Origin: Streptomyces dioscori
GTDB taxonomy: Bacteria > Actinomycetota > Actinomycetes > Streptomycetales > Streptomycetaceae
DNA length: 64,000 bases
NCBI RefSeq assembly: GCF_003024195.1
Contig: NZ_KZ679046.1
Span: forward strand, 310,001 to 374,000
Direction of reading: 5' to 3'
A model generated the notes under the pieces. That model did not search any database and was not told the DNA's origin. It saw nothing but the letters and a program-made list of their open reading frames with translations. This document shows, one piece after another, positions 45,501 to 54,812 of the stretch. How positions within the stretch are numbered: the first letter of the stretch is position 1; every line of letters starts with the position of its first letter. The position numbers and the translations under genes were made by a program.

Positions 45501-48500
45501 CGCGCGCGACCACCGACGCCTGTGCGATCCCGGGATGCGTCTGGAGGGCCGCCTCGACCTCTCCCGTCTCCACCCGGTTGCCGCGGATCTTCACCTGGTC
45601 GTCGGTCCGTCCGAGGAACTCCAGAACTCCGTCCGCACGCAGCCGGACCCGGTCGCCGCTGCGATACCAGCGGCGACCGTCCCGCACGGTGAAGGCCTCA
45701 GCGGTCAGCTCGGGTTGCCCCAGATAGCCGGGGGTCAGCCCGATCCCCGCGATGAGCAGTTCACCCGACTGCTTCGGGCGGCAGGGCGTGCCGTCGGCGT
45801 CGACCACCGCCACATGGGTGCCGGTGACCGGCCGTCCGATCGGCAGGGTCTGCACGTCGTCGGCGGGACGCGTGGTGATGAGGTGGCAGGTGGCGTTGAT
45901 GGTCGTCTCGGTGGGCCCGTAGAGATTGGCGATGCGCTGGCCGTCGCCGAACAGGTCGAACCACCGGCGTACGTGCGCGGCGGGAAGGGCCTCCCCGCCC
46001 ACGTGCACCCACCGCAGCGCCGACAGGTCCGGCCGTGCCGCTCCCCGCCGTACCCGCTCCTCGGCGGCCGACAGCAGCTGCTCCCACAGGGTCGGTACGG
46101 AGCTCCACACGGTGATCCGTGTCCGCTCCGCGTACGCCAGCAGCAGTTCGGGGTCGCGCAGCAGCTCCCGCGGTACGGTCACGACGGTGCCGCCGACCAG
46201 CAGGGGTGCGAGCAGCTGGCGTACCGAGGCGTCGAAGCACGGCGACGCGGTCTGCGCCAAGCGGTCTTCGGGGCCGTAGCCGAAGGTCCCGATGGCCCAG
46301 TCGAGGTAGTTCTCCATTGCCTCGTGGGTGATGGGCACGGCTTTGGGCCGGCCGGTGGAGCCCGAGGTGAAGATGACGTACGCGATCGCCTCGGAGGACG
46401 AGGTGGGTGTGGGGACGGGCGGTGTGGTGTCGGTCCGCGGGTCCGGCGCGTTGTCGGCGCGCACCGCACGCACCCCGTTGCCGCCCAGCAACCGCGCGAC
46501 TCGCACGGTCGGTTCATGGCACACCAGGGTGGAGACGTCGGCGCGCTCCAGCTGGTCCGCGAGCCGGGCGGTGGGGTACGTCGCGTCCAGCGGAACCCAG
46601 CCCGCCCCGGCGCGCAGGATGCCGACCACGCCGATCACGGTGTCCGGGCCGGGCTCGGTGAGCAGCCCGACCAGGTCACCCGCACGAACACCGTCGGCGT
46701 GCAGGCGGGCCGCCAGGAGCTGGGAGGCGCGGTCGAGTGCCGCGTAGGTGAGGGCCGTACCGTCGGCTTCCACGGCGGTGGCGTCGGGCGTGGCACGGAA
46801 CTGGCGGAGGAGTCGGCCGGTGACACCGTGCGGTGCCTCGGCCACCCGGCGCGGTTCGGTGAACGGCGAGCACAGGGAGGCCAGTTCGTCGCGGTACTCC
46901 CTGTCCAGTCGCGCCACCGTGCTCGGCTCGAACAGGGGCAGCGGGAAGTTCCACGACAGGCGCAGCGCCGACTCGTCCGCCCAGCACAGCAGGCTCAGCC
47001 GGGTCGCGGCCGAGCCGGTGCCGGCCGCGTCGGCCCGTACCTCGACCGGGCAGTCGGGGGCCATGTGTGCCGGGAAGCGGGCGAAGCTGAAGCCGGCCGG
47101 GCTCACCGTGCGGGGGCCGCCGCCGGGCAGGAGCGCGGCCAGGTCGAAGCTGCTCAGCCCGGAGTGCTGTTCGCTCTCCAGCCAGATCCGGCGCAGGCGT
47201 TGTGCCAGCGCGACGACCGGTTCGCCGGGGGTCGTGTCGCAGAGCAGGGGGAGGGTGTCGGCGAGCGGGCCGATGAGCCGGTCGACGTCGGGGAAGCGTT
47301 CCTCGCGGCGGGCGCGGGCCACGTTGACCGCGATGTCCCGCTGTCCGGACCAGCGCGACAGACAGCGCACGTACGCGGCGAGCAGCAGGTGGAACAGGGA
47401 CACGTCGTGCGTGGCGGCCAGCCGTTCCAGGCCGGCGGCGAGGGGCGCGTCGAGTGAGCCGTGGTGCTGCACGAGCGGGCCCGACGGGGGTGCGTCGGGA
47501 TCGCCGTCGTAGGGCAGCCGCAGCCGGTCCCCACGCGAGGCGAGACGTTCGGTCCAGTAGCGGCGGTCGGCGTCCGAGATGGTGGTGTCGGAGGAGCGGG
47601 TGGTGCGGGCGTACTGCGCGAAGCTCGGCGCGTCCGGGGTCGGTTGCGGGTGTTCTCCTCGCCACAGCGCGGTGTACGACGCCCACAGTTCCTCGGCCAG
47701 GACGTTGAGGCTGTAGCCGTCCGCCGCCGCGTGGTGGACCACCAGCAGCAGGTGAGCGACGGCCGTGTCCTGCCGGAGCAGCACAGCCCGTACCGGTGGT
47801 TCGGACGTCAGGTCGAAGGGCCTGTTGCAGAGGGCCGGTTCGAGGTCGTTCACCTGCTCGGCGGCGCAGTCGCGGACCTCGTACCAGGTCGAGAGCGGAG
47901 CGGCCGGGGCCAGTCGCTGTACGGGACCTGCGGATCCCGTGCCCGGATCGTCGATGCGCAGGCGCAGCATGCCGTGCCGGTCGGCCAGGCCGGCCAGTGC
48001 CTGACCCAGTACATGGGTGTCCAGGGGGCCGCGGACCGTCATCCGCAGATGCCCGCGGGCCGGGACACCGGGATGCAGCCGGCTGCTGGTGTGCAGGGCC
48101 AGCTGTACGGGTGTCAGCGGGAAGGGGTTCGGGTCCGCCGTGGGTACGGGAGCGGATGCCGGTGTCTCCGCTGCCGCGGGGGCGCTGTCCGTGTCCAGGT
48201 GGGCGGCCAGTTCCCGTACGGTCCGGTACTCGAAGAAGAGCGTGGCGGGCAGGGATCGCCCCGTCCTGCGTTCGAGGCGCTTGACCAGGTCGACCGCGCC
48301 GAGCGAGTCCAGTCCCAGGGAGAGGAACGGCGCGTCGTCGTCGACGGTCGACGCCGGGACGCTCAGCGACTGTGCCAGCAGCTCCCGCAGCGTTGCGGCG
48401 GTGCCGGACAGGGGCGTGGTCGTGTCGGCCGCGGGAGGTGGCTCGCGCGGCGGTTCGTCCGTACGTGGCAGATGGGTGCTGGGCCGTTTCGGCCGGTCTG

Positions 48501-51500
48501 CCGGCCGGTCGGCGAGGACCAGTCGGGCCTGGCCGGTGCCGCACGCGGTCCGTAGTGCCGCCAACGCCGGTGCGGTCGCCAGGAGTCGGCCTCCCTCGTC
48601 GGGGAGGGCGTCGGCGGCGAACGCGGCTGCCAGACCCGTCTCGGCGAACGGCCCGAAGTTCACCGACAGCCACGGCCGCCCCGCCTGCCGTTCGGCCCCT
48701 GCGAATGAGTCGAGGAAGGCGTTGGCGGCAGCGTAGGCGCCGAGCGCCCCGGCCAGTCCCGGCAGTACCGAGGAGACGGAGGAGAACGCCACGCACACCT
48801 GAGGGGTGCGGCCGTGTCTGCCGAGGGCTTCGGACAGCAGCACCGTGCCGAGCGTCTTCGCGCCCAGCGCCTCCATGGTCTCCTCCACCTTGGTTCCGCG
48901 CAGACTTCCGGGGCGTACGACTCCCGCCGCGTGGAAGACGGCGTCCGGCGCGGGTAGTGCGGCGACCAGTGCCTCGACGTCGTCCCGTGAGGTGAGGTCG
49001 GCCCGGTGGTAGCGGGCTTCGGCGCCGAGTTCGGTGAGTTCCGCCAGCAGACCCGCGGGCGGTTGCGGGGAACGGCCCGTGAGCCAGATCTCCGGTCGGC
49101 CCCGCCCGGCGAGTTCCCGGGACAGGGCGGAGCCGAGACCTCCGGCGCCACCGGTGATCAGATACGTGCCGTCAGCCGGCAGCCGGTCAGGAACGCTCAG
49201 CAGGTCCGCGGCTGCCGGTGTGACGGCCCGCACCAGCCGCTGTCCGTCCCGCCAGGCGACGGCACCGGCCGCCTGGGGTGCCGTCACCTCGGTGAGGACA
49301 GCGTCCAACCGCTGCTCGGCGTCGTCGAGGGAGGACAGGTCGACCCAGTGGGCGACCGCTCCGGTGGACTCCGACGGCACGGCCGACGTCAGGCCGCCCA
49401 GTACCGCCTGGACCGGATTCGGCCGTTCGCTGCCGTGCCCGGTGGCGTGCGCTTCCTCGGTCACCACGAGCAGACGGCCGGCCCCGGTCAGGTCGAACAG
49501 AGTCAGCGCCTCGTGGAACGCCGTCACCAGCTCGCGCTGGATCCGCTCGATGTCGGCGGACGTGCTGTGCGCGGCGGGCCCGGCCAGCAGGATCACCGCT
49601 TGCGTGCGGACTTCGGGGGCCACGGTCGTCCGCACGCCATGCTCCGCGAGGCGCTGGCTGAGGTCGTACACGGCTGTGGAGTCCGGGCCGGTCACCAGCA
49701 CCGGTCCGCATGCGTTCGGCGACAGGGGTGTCTTCTGCCAGGTGACGTGGTGCAGCAGGCCGGGTTGCGCCGCCCTGGGCCAGTGGCGGCTTCGCTGGTA
49801 GGGGTAGGGCGGCAGCGGGACTCGCCGAAGGCTCGCGGCGCTGTTGAGCAGTTCCGTACGGTCCAGTGACGCGCCGCGTGCCCACAGGTGTGCCACGGTC
49901 TCCAGCAACTGGCGGGCCCCGCCCGGGACGTTGTCACGTGGAGTCTCGGCACGGTCCGGGCCGGGGGGAGCGGAGACCACGAGGACGTCCCTGGCAGCGG
50001 CGCCCGCCGCGGCTTGCCGCACGGTGGCGGCTGCCCGTACGAGACCTGCGAGGTTCTCCGGCGACCCCAGTTCCACGAACGTGTCGTAGCCCTCGTCCAG
50101 CAGCCGGGTCACTGCCTGCCCGAACAGCACCGGTCGCAGGGCGTGTTCGCGCAGGTGGACCGGGTCCAGACGCGGCTGCCATTCGGAGCTGAGCGTGCTC
50201 AGCACCGGAAGGCCGGGATCAGTGACCTTTAACAGGGCCGCTGCGGCTGCCAGTTCGTCGGCGATCGGCTGCATCAGCGGTGAGTGGAAGGCGCGTGACA
50301 CGTCAAGCGCGCGTACGGACGCGCCTCTCACGGAGAGTTCCCGTGCGGCCCGTTCGACCGCGTGGGGGCTGCCGGAGAGGACCAGCCTGCCGGGGCCGTT
50401 GTACGCGGCGACGGCAAGCTCGCCCGGGTCCGCCGCGATCAGCGCCGCCACCTGCTCCTCGTCGGCTCCGCGCACCGCCGCCATCGCGCCCGGCGGGGTC
50501 GCCGTGCCCATGAGGCGTCCGCGTTCCGCCGCGAAGGTGAGTGTGTCGGCGAACGACATCGCTCCACTGACACAGGCGGCGGTCAGCTCCCCGACGCTGT
50601 GTCCGACGAGCGCGTCCGGGCGTACGCCCCAGGCCCGCAACTGCCGCGCGAGCGCGACCCCGTGGGCCACCAGCAGTGGTTGGGCCACCTCTGTGGCGGC
50701 CCGGGCGCTTGCGTCCACCTCGGGGTCGACGCACCAGGCCGTCAGCTCCCGCCCGTGTACGGGGCCGACGTGGGCCGACGCCTCGTCGAGCGTGGCGCGG
50801 TACACCGATGCGGTCGCGTACAGCGCACGGCCCTGACCCGGTCGCAGCGAGCCCTGGCCGGGGAACATGAAGACGGTTCGCGGCCGACCGATCACTGTCC
50901 CGCCGACCACACCCGGCATCCGGTCGCCACCGGGACCCGTGGCAGCGGCCAGACGCTCCCGCAGGTCACCCTCGGCCACGACGGCGAGGCGATGAGCGCC
51001 CTCGTCGCGGGCCATGGCCGCCGCCCGGCACACGTCACCCTCGTCCAGCTCCGGGTGCGCGTGCAGATGGTCCAGCAGGCGGGATGCCCAGGCGTCCAGC
51101 CCGGCCGCACTGTTCGCCGACAGGGTCAGCAGGTGTGGGCCGCTGCTGTCGCCGGTCGGTTCGTCCGCCGTGCGGGGCGGTGCCTGTTCCAGTACGGCGT
51201 GCGCGTTCGTGCCGCCGAAGCCGAAGGCGTTGACACCGGCCCTGCGAGGACCGGACGGGTCGGCCGAACGCCACGTGTCTGCCTCGGTGACCAGCGCGAA
51301 TCCCGACCGCGCGACGGCGGGCGAGGGCGGCGTGTGGTGCAGGGAGGCGGGGAGGCTGCCGTGCCGCAGCGCCAGTACGACCTTGACCAGTGAGGGCAGG
51401 GCGGCCGCGTTCAGCAGGTGCCCGACGTTCGTCTTCACCGAGCCGAGCAGCCGTGGCAGTCCGTCCGTGCGTGGCGGGAAGGCGTGGGCCAGGGATCGCA

Positions 51501-54500
51501 GTTCGATGGGGTCGCCGACGGCCGTGCCCGTGCCGTGCGCCTCGACATACGTCACCGTTGCCGGATCGACGCCGCAGACCTCGTACGCGCGGGTGATGAC
51601 CTCGCGCTGGCGCAGGGGGTTGGGTGCCATCAGGCTCAGGGAGGTGCCGTCGTTGTTGACGGCGGTGCCGCGTACGAGGGCGAGGACGTCGTCGCCGGCT
51701 TGGTGGGCGTCCTGCGGCCGGCGCAGGACGAGGGCCGCGCCTCCCTCGCCGGGTACGAACCCGTCGGCGGCCGTGCTGAAGGCGCGGCTGCGTCCGGTGG
51801 GGGACAGGGCCCGCGCGGCTTCCAGGGCCTCGTATCCGTCGGGGGTGAGGTGCAGGTTGACTCCGCCGACCACGGCGAGGTCGCACTCGCCGTCCGCGAG
51901 GCTGCGGCGGGCCAGATGCAGCGCGACCAGGCCTGACGAGCAGGCGGTGTCCACGGCGAGGGCGGGGCCGTCGAGGTCGAGGCAGTGCGAGACGCGGGCG
52001 GCGACCAGGTTGGGGAGGTTGCCCGTCAGCGCTGTCGCGGACGAGGCGAGGTCGGGGGAGGTGTCGGCGAGGACCTTGCGGTAGCCGCTGTCCCCGGCCG
52101 CGGCGAAGACGCCGACTCGCAGGCCGCGTCGGCGGGGTCCGGCGTAACCGGCGCGTTCCAGGGCCTCGTGGGCGAGTTCGAGGAAGATCCGGGCCTGCGG
52201 GTCGAGCGTACGGGCTTCCTCGCCGCCGATGCCGAAGTGGTCGGCGTCGAAGGCGGCCGGGTCGTCGAGGAAGGCACCCCAGCGGCCGGGTCGTGCGGTG
52301 TCAGCGGTGTCAGCGGTGTCAGCGGTGTCAGTGGTGCTAGCGGGGCCATCTGCGCGCCAACGGTCCTGTGGCACCTCCGTGACGGTGTCGCGGCCGGCCG
52401 TCAGCAGCTCCCAGAACTCCTCCGGCGTGCTCGCGCCGGGAAAGCGGCAGGCCATCGCCACGATCGCCGTCGGCCCCACGACCGCTGTCGCTGTCGCCTT
52501 CGCCGATGACGCGTCGTCCGGCGAGGGCGGAACCGGCGGTCCGTCCACAGCGGGTGTGCGCGGTGCCGTGGCCTCCTCCACCGAGGCCAGCAGGTGGTCG
52601 GTGAGTGCGGCAACGGTGTCGTTGCGCATCACGGCGGGCCCCAGTGTGACCCCCAGGGACTCCTCCAGCTGGGCGAGCGTCTCCATGGCCTTGAGCGAGG
52701 TGCCGCCCAGCTCGCGGAACCGGTCACGGTCGCCGAGGGACTCCTCGGGCAGTCCCAGCACACCGGCCCAGACGCCGCGCACGACCAGTCGCACGGCAGC
52801 GTGCGAGCGGGGTACGGCGGACCTTCCCGCGTCCGGCTCGCCCGGCTCGCCCGGCGTGGTCGGCGTGGTCGGTACGGTCGGCCGGGTCGGCTCGGTCGGA
52901 GAGGCCGGGTTCGCGGCCCGACCGCGCGGTGGACCCGATGCGGCGGAGTCCGCAGCCGTTCCGGACGCCGCGGCGGGCCGGTACGCGCCCTCCTCGAACC
53001 GGGCCCGCATCCGCCGCCGTTGCAGCTTGCCGCTCGTGGTGCGCGGGAACGCCGACGGTGGCAGCGCGAGCACGCGCACGTCGTCGTGCCCCAGCGCGGT
53101 ACGGACCCGGCGCGCGACCCCGTCCAGCACCTCGGCCGCAGCGCGTGGCGGCCGGGCCCAGGGCACGAAGACCACCACGCGCTCGCCGCCGGTCACCGGG
53201 TCCGTCGAGCCGATCACCGCCGGACTGCCAGGTGGCAGCCCGGGGCTCGCGCTCACGACCTCCTCCATGTCGGGGGCGTGGAAGGTACGGCCGTTGAGGA
53301 AGAGGACATCCTTGTGGCGGCCGGTGACGCACAGGCGGCCGTCCCGCAGGAACCCGAGGTCCCCGGTCCGCAGCCACCCGTCCTCGGCGAAGGACAGCGC
53401 CGTCGTCTCCGGCAGCCGGTGGTAGCCACGGGCGGTCTGCGGGCCCCGCACCTCGATGTGACCCACCCGCCGGTCATCCAGCGGTCGGCGGGAGTCGTCG
53501 GTGATCCGGACCGAGCAGCCCGGCACCGGCGGGCCGACGTCCATCACCTCCACGACGTCCATCGCTTTCACGAGGTCCAACGCTTCCACGACGTCCAGCG
53601 TTGCCGAGGGGTCCGTCCCCGGCAGGCTCTTCCCGCTCGCCGCGCGTTCCACGACCACGCCCCGCGCGAGTGCGGCCCGCTCCAGGGCGACGGGAACCGC
53701 CACTTCGCCCAGCGGCGGGAACGTGACGGCCAAGGTCGCCTCGGCCAGCCCGTACACGGGCGTCGCGGCCCGCGGGTCCAGCCGGGCGGGACGCATCCTG
53801 GCGGCGAAGTCCCGCCACACCGTCGCGGAGATCGGTTCGGCTCCGACCAGGATCAGCCGTACCGGACTCAGGTCGAGTCCGGCCAGTACGTCCTCCGGTA
53901 CCCGCCGGACGGTCAGCGCGAGCGCGAAGTTGGCGGCCGACAGGACCGTGCCCCGGTGCCGGGCGGCCACCTCAAGCCACAGACGCGGGTTCTTCGCGAA
54001 CGACAGCGGGCCGATCTTCACCTGCTTCGTCCGCGACGCCAGCGGTGCCAGATGGGTGCCGATGAGACCCATGTCGTGGAAGTACGGCATCCAGCTGACC
54101 AGGACGTCCTGCTCGGACAGGGCCGAGACGGCGACTATTTGGCGGAGATTGGCCACCACGGCGGCATGGGTCAGCTCCACGCCCTTGGGCGCGCCGGTGC
54201 TGCCGGACGAGAACTGCAGAAACGCCAGGTCGTCGGGTGCGGGCGTCGCGGGTGCGGCCGGAGTGGGGCACTGTCGCAGGGCCTCCAGCCGCAACACCTC
54301 GACAGGGCCTGGCAGTTCTTCGGCCACCTCCGTGCAGGCCGCGTCCACCATGATGTGCGGGCGGCCCAGGTGCTCCCACACAGGACCGACCCGCCGCGTG
54401 TCGGGCGCGAGCGGCACCGGTACCAGACCGGCCGCCAGCGCACCCCAGAACATCGGCTGGAAATCCTCGCTGCGGTCCGCGAGCAGCGGCACACAGGTAC

Positions 54501-54675
54501 CCGGGGCGATGCCTGCCGCACGGAGACCGCCTGCCACCCGCAGGGACTCTTCGAGGAGCTGCCGGAAGGTGACGGCCACCTCGCTGCCGTCCCCGCGGAC
54601 GTGGACGACGACCTGTCCAGGTGCCCGGTGGGCCGCGTCCAGCAGCACGTCCAGGAGCGTTTCAGGAGGAGTCAT
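42577..54675 (-). CDS. hybrid PKS-NRPS megasynthase with terminal AAR-like reductase
   Basis: This is a single 4,032-residue enzyme. Approximate domains: fatty acyl-AMP ligase 1-565; ACP 625-700 (GGTSLKAM); KS 742-1165 (Cys912 in DTACSSG, both His present); AT 1265-1560 (GHSVGE, RAFHS, malonyl type); KR 1640-2050 (GGAGGLG, YAAAN); ACP 2090-2160 (GLDSLGAV); C 2185-2600 (HHAAADG); A 2618-3115; PCP 3130-3205 (LGGDSLLI); C 3228-3635 (HHLIGDG); C-terminal domain 3655-4010. The last resembles cyanobacterial acyl-ACP reductase: SLAGMIPSLTG, VTTGHAATVV, FVGLGSIGTASLD, VLVLGGGLLHLG and Cys3968 in LASCRTES. It should activate a fatty acid, extend it once, reduce it, add one amino acid, and release by reduction. 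The A-domain code reads about D-A-R-S-V-V-L-I-N; I cannot assign it. The ribosome binding site is weak. Confidence 0.93.
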   Translation of the reverse strand: MTPPETLLDVLLDAAHRAPGQVVVHVRGDGSEVAVTFRQLLEESLRVAGGLRAAGIAPGTCVPLLADRSEDFQPMFWGALAAGLVPVPLAPDTRRVGPVWEHLGRPHIMVDAACTEVAEELPGPVEVLRLEALRQCPTPAAPATPAPDDLAFLQFSSGSTGAPKGVELTHAAVVANLRQIVAVSALSEQDVLVSWMPYFHDMGLIGTHLAPLASRTKQVKIGPLSFAKNPRLWLEVAARHRGTVLSAANFALALTVRRVPEDVLAGLDLSPVRLILVGAEPISATVWRDFAARMRPARLDPRAATPVYGLAEATLAVTFPPLGEVAVPVALERAALARGVVVERAASGKSLPGTDPSATLDVVEALDLVKAMDVVEVMDVGPPVPGCSVRITDDSRRPLDDRRVGHIEVRGPQTARGYHRLPETTALSFAEDGWLRTGDLGFLRDGRLCVTGRHKDVLFLNGRTFHAPDMEEVVSASPGLPPGSPAVIGSTDPVTGGERVVVFVPWARPPRAAAEVLDGVARRVRTALGHDDVRVLALPPSAFPRTTSGKLQRRRMRARFEEGAYRPAAASGTAADSAASGPPRGRAANPASPTEPTRPTVPTTPTTPGEPGEPDAGRSAVPRSHAAVRLVVRGVWAGVLGLPEESLGDRDRFRELGGTSLKAMETLAQLEESLGVTLGPAVMRNDTVAALTDHLLASVEEATAPRTPAVDGPPVPPSPDDASSAKATATAVVGPTAIVAMACRFPGASTPEEFWELLTAGRDTVTEVPQDRWRADGPASTTDTADTADTADTARPGRWGAFLDDPAAFDADHFGIGGEEARTLDPQARIFLELAHEALERAGYAGPRRRGLRVGVFAAAGDSGYRKVLADTSPDLASSATALTGNLPNLVAARVSHCLDLDGPALAVDTACSSGLVALHLARRSLADGECDLAVVGGVNLHLTPDGYEALEAARALSPTGRSRAFSTAADGFVPGEGGAALVLRRPQDAHQAGDDVLALVRGTAVNNDGTSLSLMAPNPLRQREVITRAYEVCGVDPATVTYVEAHGTGTAVGDPIELRSLAHAFPPRTDGLPRLLGSVKTNVGHLLNAAALPSLVKVVLALRHGSLPASLHHTPPSPAVARSGFALVTEADTWRSADPSGPRRAGVNAFGFGGTNAHAVLEQAPPRTADEPTGDSSGPHLLTLSANSAAGLDAWASRLLDHLHAHPELDEGDVCRAAAMARDEGAHRLAVVAEGDLRERLAAATGPGGDRMPGVVGGTVIGRPRTVFMFPGQGSLRPGQGRALYATASVYRATLDEASAHVGPVHGRELTAWCVDPEVDASARAATEVAQPLLVAHGVALARQLRAWGVRPDALVGHSVGELTAACVSGAMSFADTLTFAAERGRLMGTATPPGAMAAVRGADEEQVAALIAADPGELAVAAYNGPGRLVLSGSPHAVERAARELSVRGASVRALDVSRAFHSPLMQPIADELAAAAALLKVTDPGLPVLSTLSSEWQPRLDPVHLREHALRPVLFGQAVTRLLDEGYDTFVELGSPENLAGLVRAAATVRQAAAGAAARDVLVVSAPPGPDRAETPRDNVPGGARQLLETVAHLWARGASLDRTELLNSAASLRRVPLPPYPYQRSRHWPRAAQPGLLHHVTWQKTPLSPNACGPVLVTGPDSTAVYDLSQRLAEHGVRTTVAPEVRTQAVILLAGPAAHSTSADIERIQRELVTAFHEALTLFDLTGAGRLLVVTEEAHATGHGSERPNPVQAVLGGLTSAVPSESTGAVAHWVDLSSLDDAEQRLDAVLTEVTAPQAAGAVAWRDGQRLVRAVTPAAADLLSVPDRLPADGTYLITGGAGGLGSALSRELAGRGRPEIWLTGRSPQPPAGLLAELTELGAEARYHRADLTSRDDVEALVAALPAPDAVFHAAGVVRPGSLRGTKVEETMEALGAKTLGTVLLSEALGRHGRTPQVCVAFSSVSSVLPGLAGALGAYAAANAFLDSFAGAERQAGRPWLSVNFGPFAETGLAAAFAADALPDEGGRLLATAPALAALRTACGTGQARLVLADRPADRPKRPSTHLPRTDEPPREPPPAADTTTPLSGTAATLRELLAQSLSVPASTVDDDAPFLSLGLDSLGAVDLVKRLERRTGRSLPATLFFEYRTVRELAAHLDTDSAPAAAETPASAPVPTADPNPFPLTPVQLALHTSSRLHPGVPARGHLRMTVRGPLDTHVLGQALAGLADRHGMLRLRIDDPGTGSAGPVQRLAPAAPLSTWYEVRDCAAEQVNDLEPALCNRPFDLTSEPPVRAVLLRQDTAVAHLLLVVHHAAADGYSLNVLAEELWASYTALWRGEHPQPTPDAPSFAQYARTTRSSDTTISDADRRYWTERLASRGDRLRLPYDGDPDAPPSGPLVQHHGSLDAPLAAGLERLAATHDVSLFHLLLAAYVRCLSRWSGQRDIAVNVARARREERFPDVDRLIGPLADTLPLLCDTTPGEPVVALAQRLRRIWLESEQHSGLSSFDLAALLPGGGPRTVSPAGFSFARFPAHMAPDCPVEVRADAAGTGSAATRLSLLCWADESALRLSWNFPLPLFEPSTVARLDREYRDELASLCSPFTEPRRVAEAPHGVTGRLLRQFRATPDATAVEADGTALTYAALDRASQLLAARLHADGVRAGDLVGLLTEPGPDTVIGVVGILRAGAGWVPLDATYPTARLADQLERADVSTLVCHEPTVRVARLLGGNGVRAVRADNAPDPRTDTTPPVPTPTSSSEAIAYVIFTSGSTGRPKAVPITHEAMENYLDWAIGTFGYGPEDRLAQTASPCFDASVRQLLAPLLVGGTVVTVPRELLRDPELLLAYAERTRITVWSSVPTLWEQLLSAAEERVRRGAARPDLSALRWVHVGGEALPAAHVRRWFDLFGDGQRIANLYGPTETTINATCHLITTRPADDVQTLPIGRPVTGTHVAVVDADGTPCRPKQSGELLIAGIGLTPGYLGQPELTAEAFTVRDGRRWYRSGDRVRLRADGVLEFLGRTDDQVKIRGNRVETGEVEAALQTHPGIAQASVVAREGRLLAFVTARPGAGEPEPPDVRRYLAGLLPPYMIPARITVMDRLPLSGTGKIDRRALGSAPSAPVANTGRNTPLTTPTEVQLAAIWTELLQLDSVSREDDFFDLGGDSLLILQVFARLGEVRPHLPRPTVIYDTRTLAKLAAAVDATATQGHPAPAATAPTDHAAPFPVTPAQRGFLLAEALSPGRSGSWPARLRLSGPLDPEVFQSAVDLLVERHGMLRTVFPANARPPVQQELPPSLRLPVTFETLTDPTEVDERAAAEAQRRFEPWAWPLLRLRVLTLTEHEHVLLVHAHHLIGDGYSAALLVQELTSFYDRLAAGHSPEPPAPRATFRDHALLSAEAEPGTAPGAAERRARLDAPYRQPALRTTDKDDGTDFVSAGFVLDAVRTASLRALAAEAGATSYAPLLTAYHQQLRRLTGQADLIVGLAVSGRDRGLTLDAHRIFGPFATAVPVRPTVAQADDFGGALRRIVAEAEQARRHEDIVPRNADGLPLTSQFFFTYLDFSVLAAPHGQTLTASWDDGDSAFAPPSSVTDVFLAARPEGTGLRVTVRGAAAAFSQSTLEDFAGALRERLISAVNPHAPEPRTSTRPSGPSGSMDAALVGYLPAPAHLARLAGLPEDAVPREDLRALLFPDGAPHLLETVHTPLGSSGFVCVPVFSDELAHDPALVAHTARAASLASSLGARCVSLAGMIPSLTGYGFDVLRSANPGPGSAAVTTGHAATVVSVVRTVHAALDVTGKDLADLDIAFVGLGSIGTASLDLLLTRATRPPRRLLLCDAPGSAPRLRHLAEQLKQRGLADAVEVAESRPALPVAVYGADLVVTAVSSTHPLLDVDRLTPGTIVVDDSFPHCFDTGRALARMRERRDVLVLGGGLLHLGELTRETAEGLPAAAAAGYLAQPWLAGTLASCRTESLLHAADPQLPLVHGLVEESAALAYWRATERAGVTAGPLHLLGHTVGPDPLAGARGTGAGS

Positions 54676-54741
54676 GAGTCCGTTCGTTCGTGCGTGGGCG
54701 GGTCGCGGGCGTGTGGGGGTTCCCCAGTATGAGGAAGCCGC

Positions 54742-54787
54742 AGGCCCCTGGTCCGTTCCCGAATTCGGGAACGGACCAGGGGCCTGG
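54742..54787. terminator. 46-bp perfect palindrome (loopless hairpin)
   Basis: Two 23-base arms meet with no spacer at a central GAATTC (54762-54767); each arm reads GGCCCCTGGTCCGTTCCCG plus flanking bases. It lies 26 bases after the stop of the lectin gene and 67 bases before the megasynthase start, both on the minus strand. It most likely ends lectin transcription, insulating the megasynthase promoter, which must then lie within about 65 bases. Confidence 0.8.
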
Positions 54788-54812
54788 TGGGTCGTGCGAC
54801 GGGCCGCGCGGG

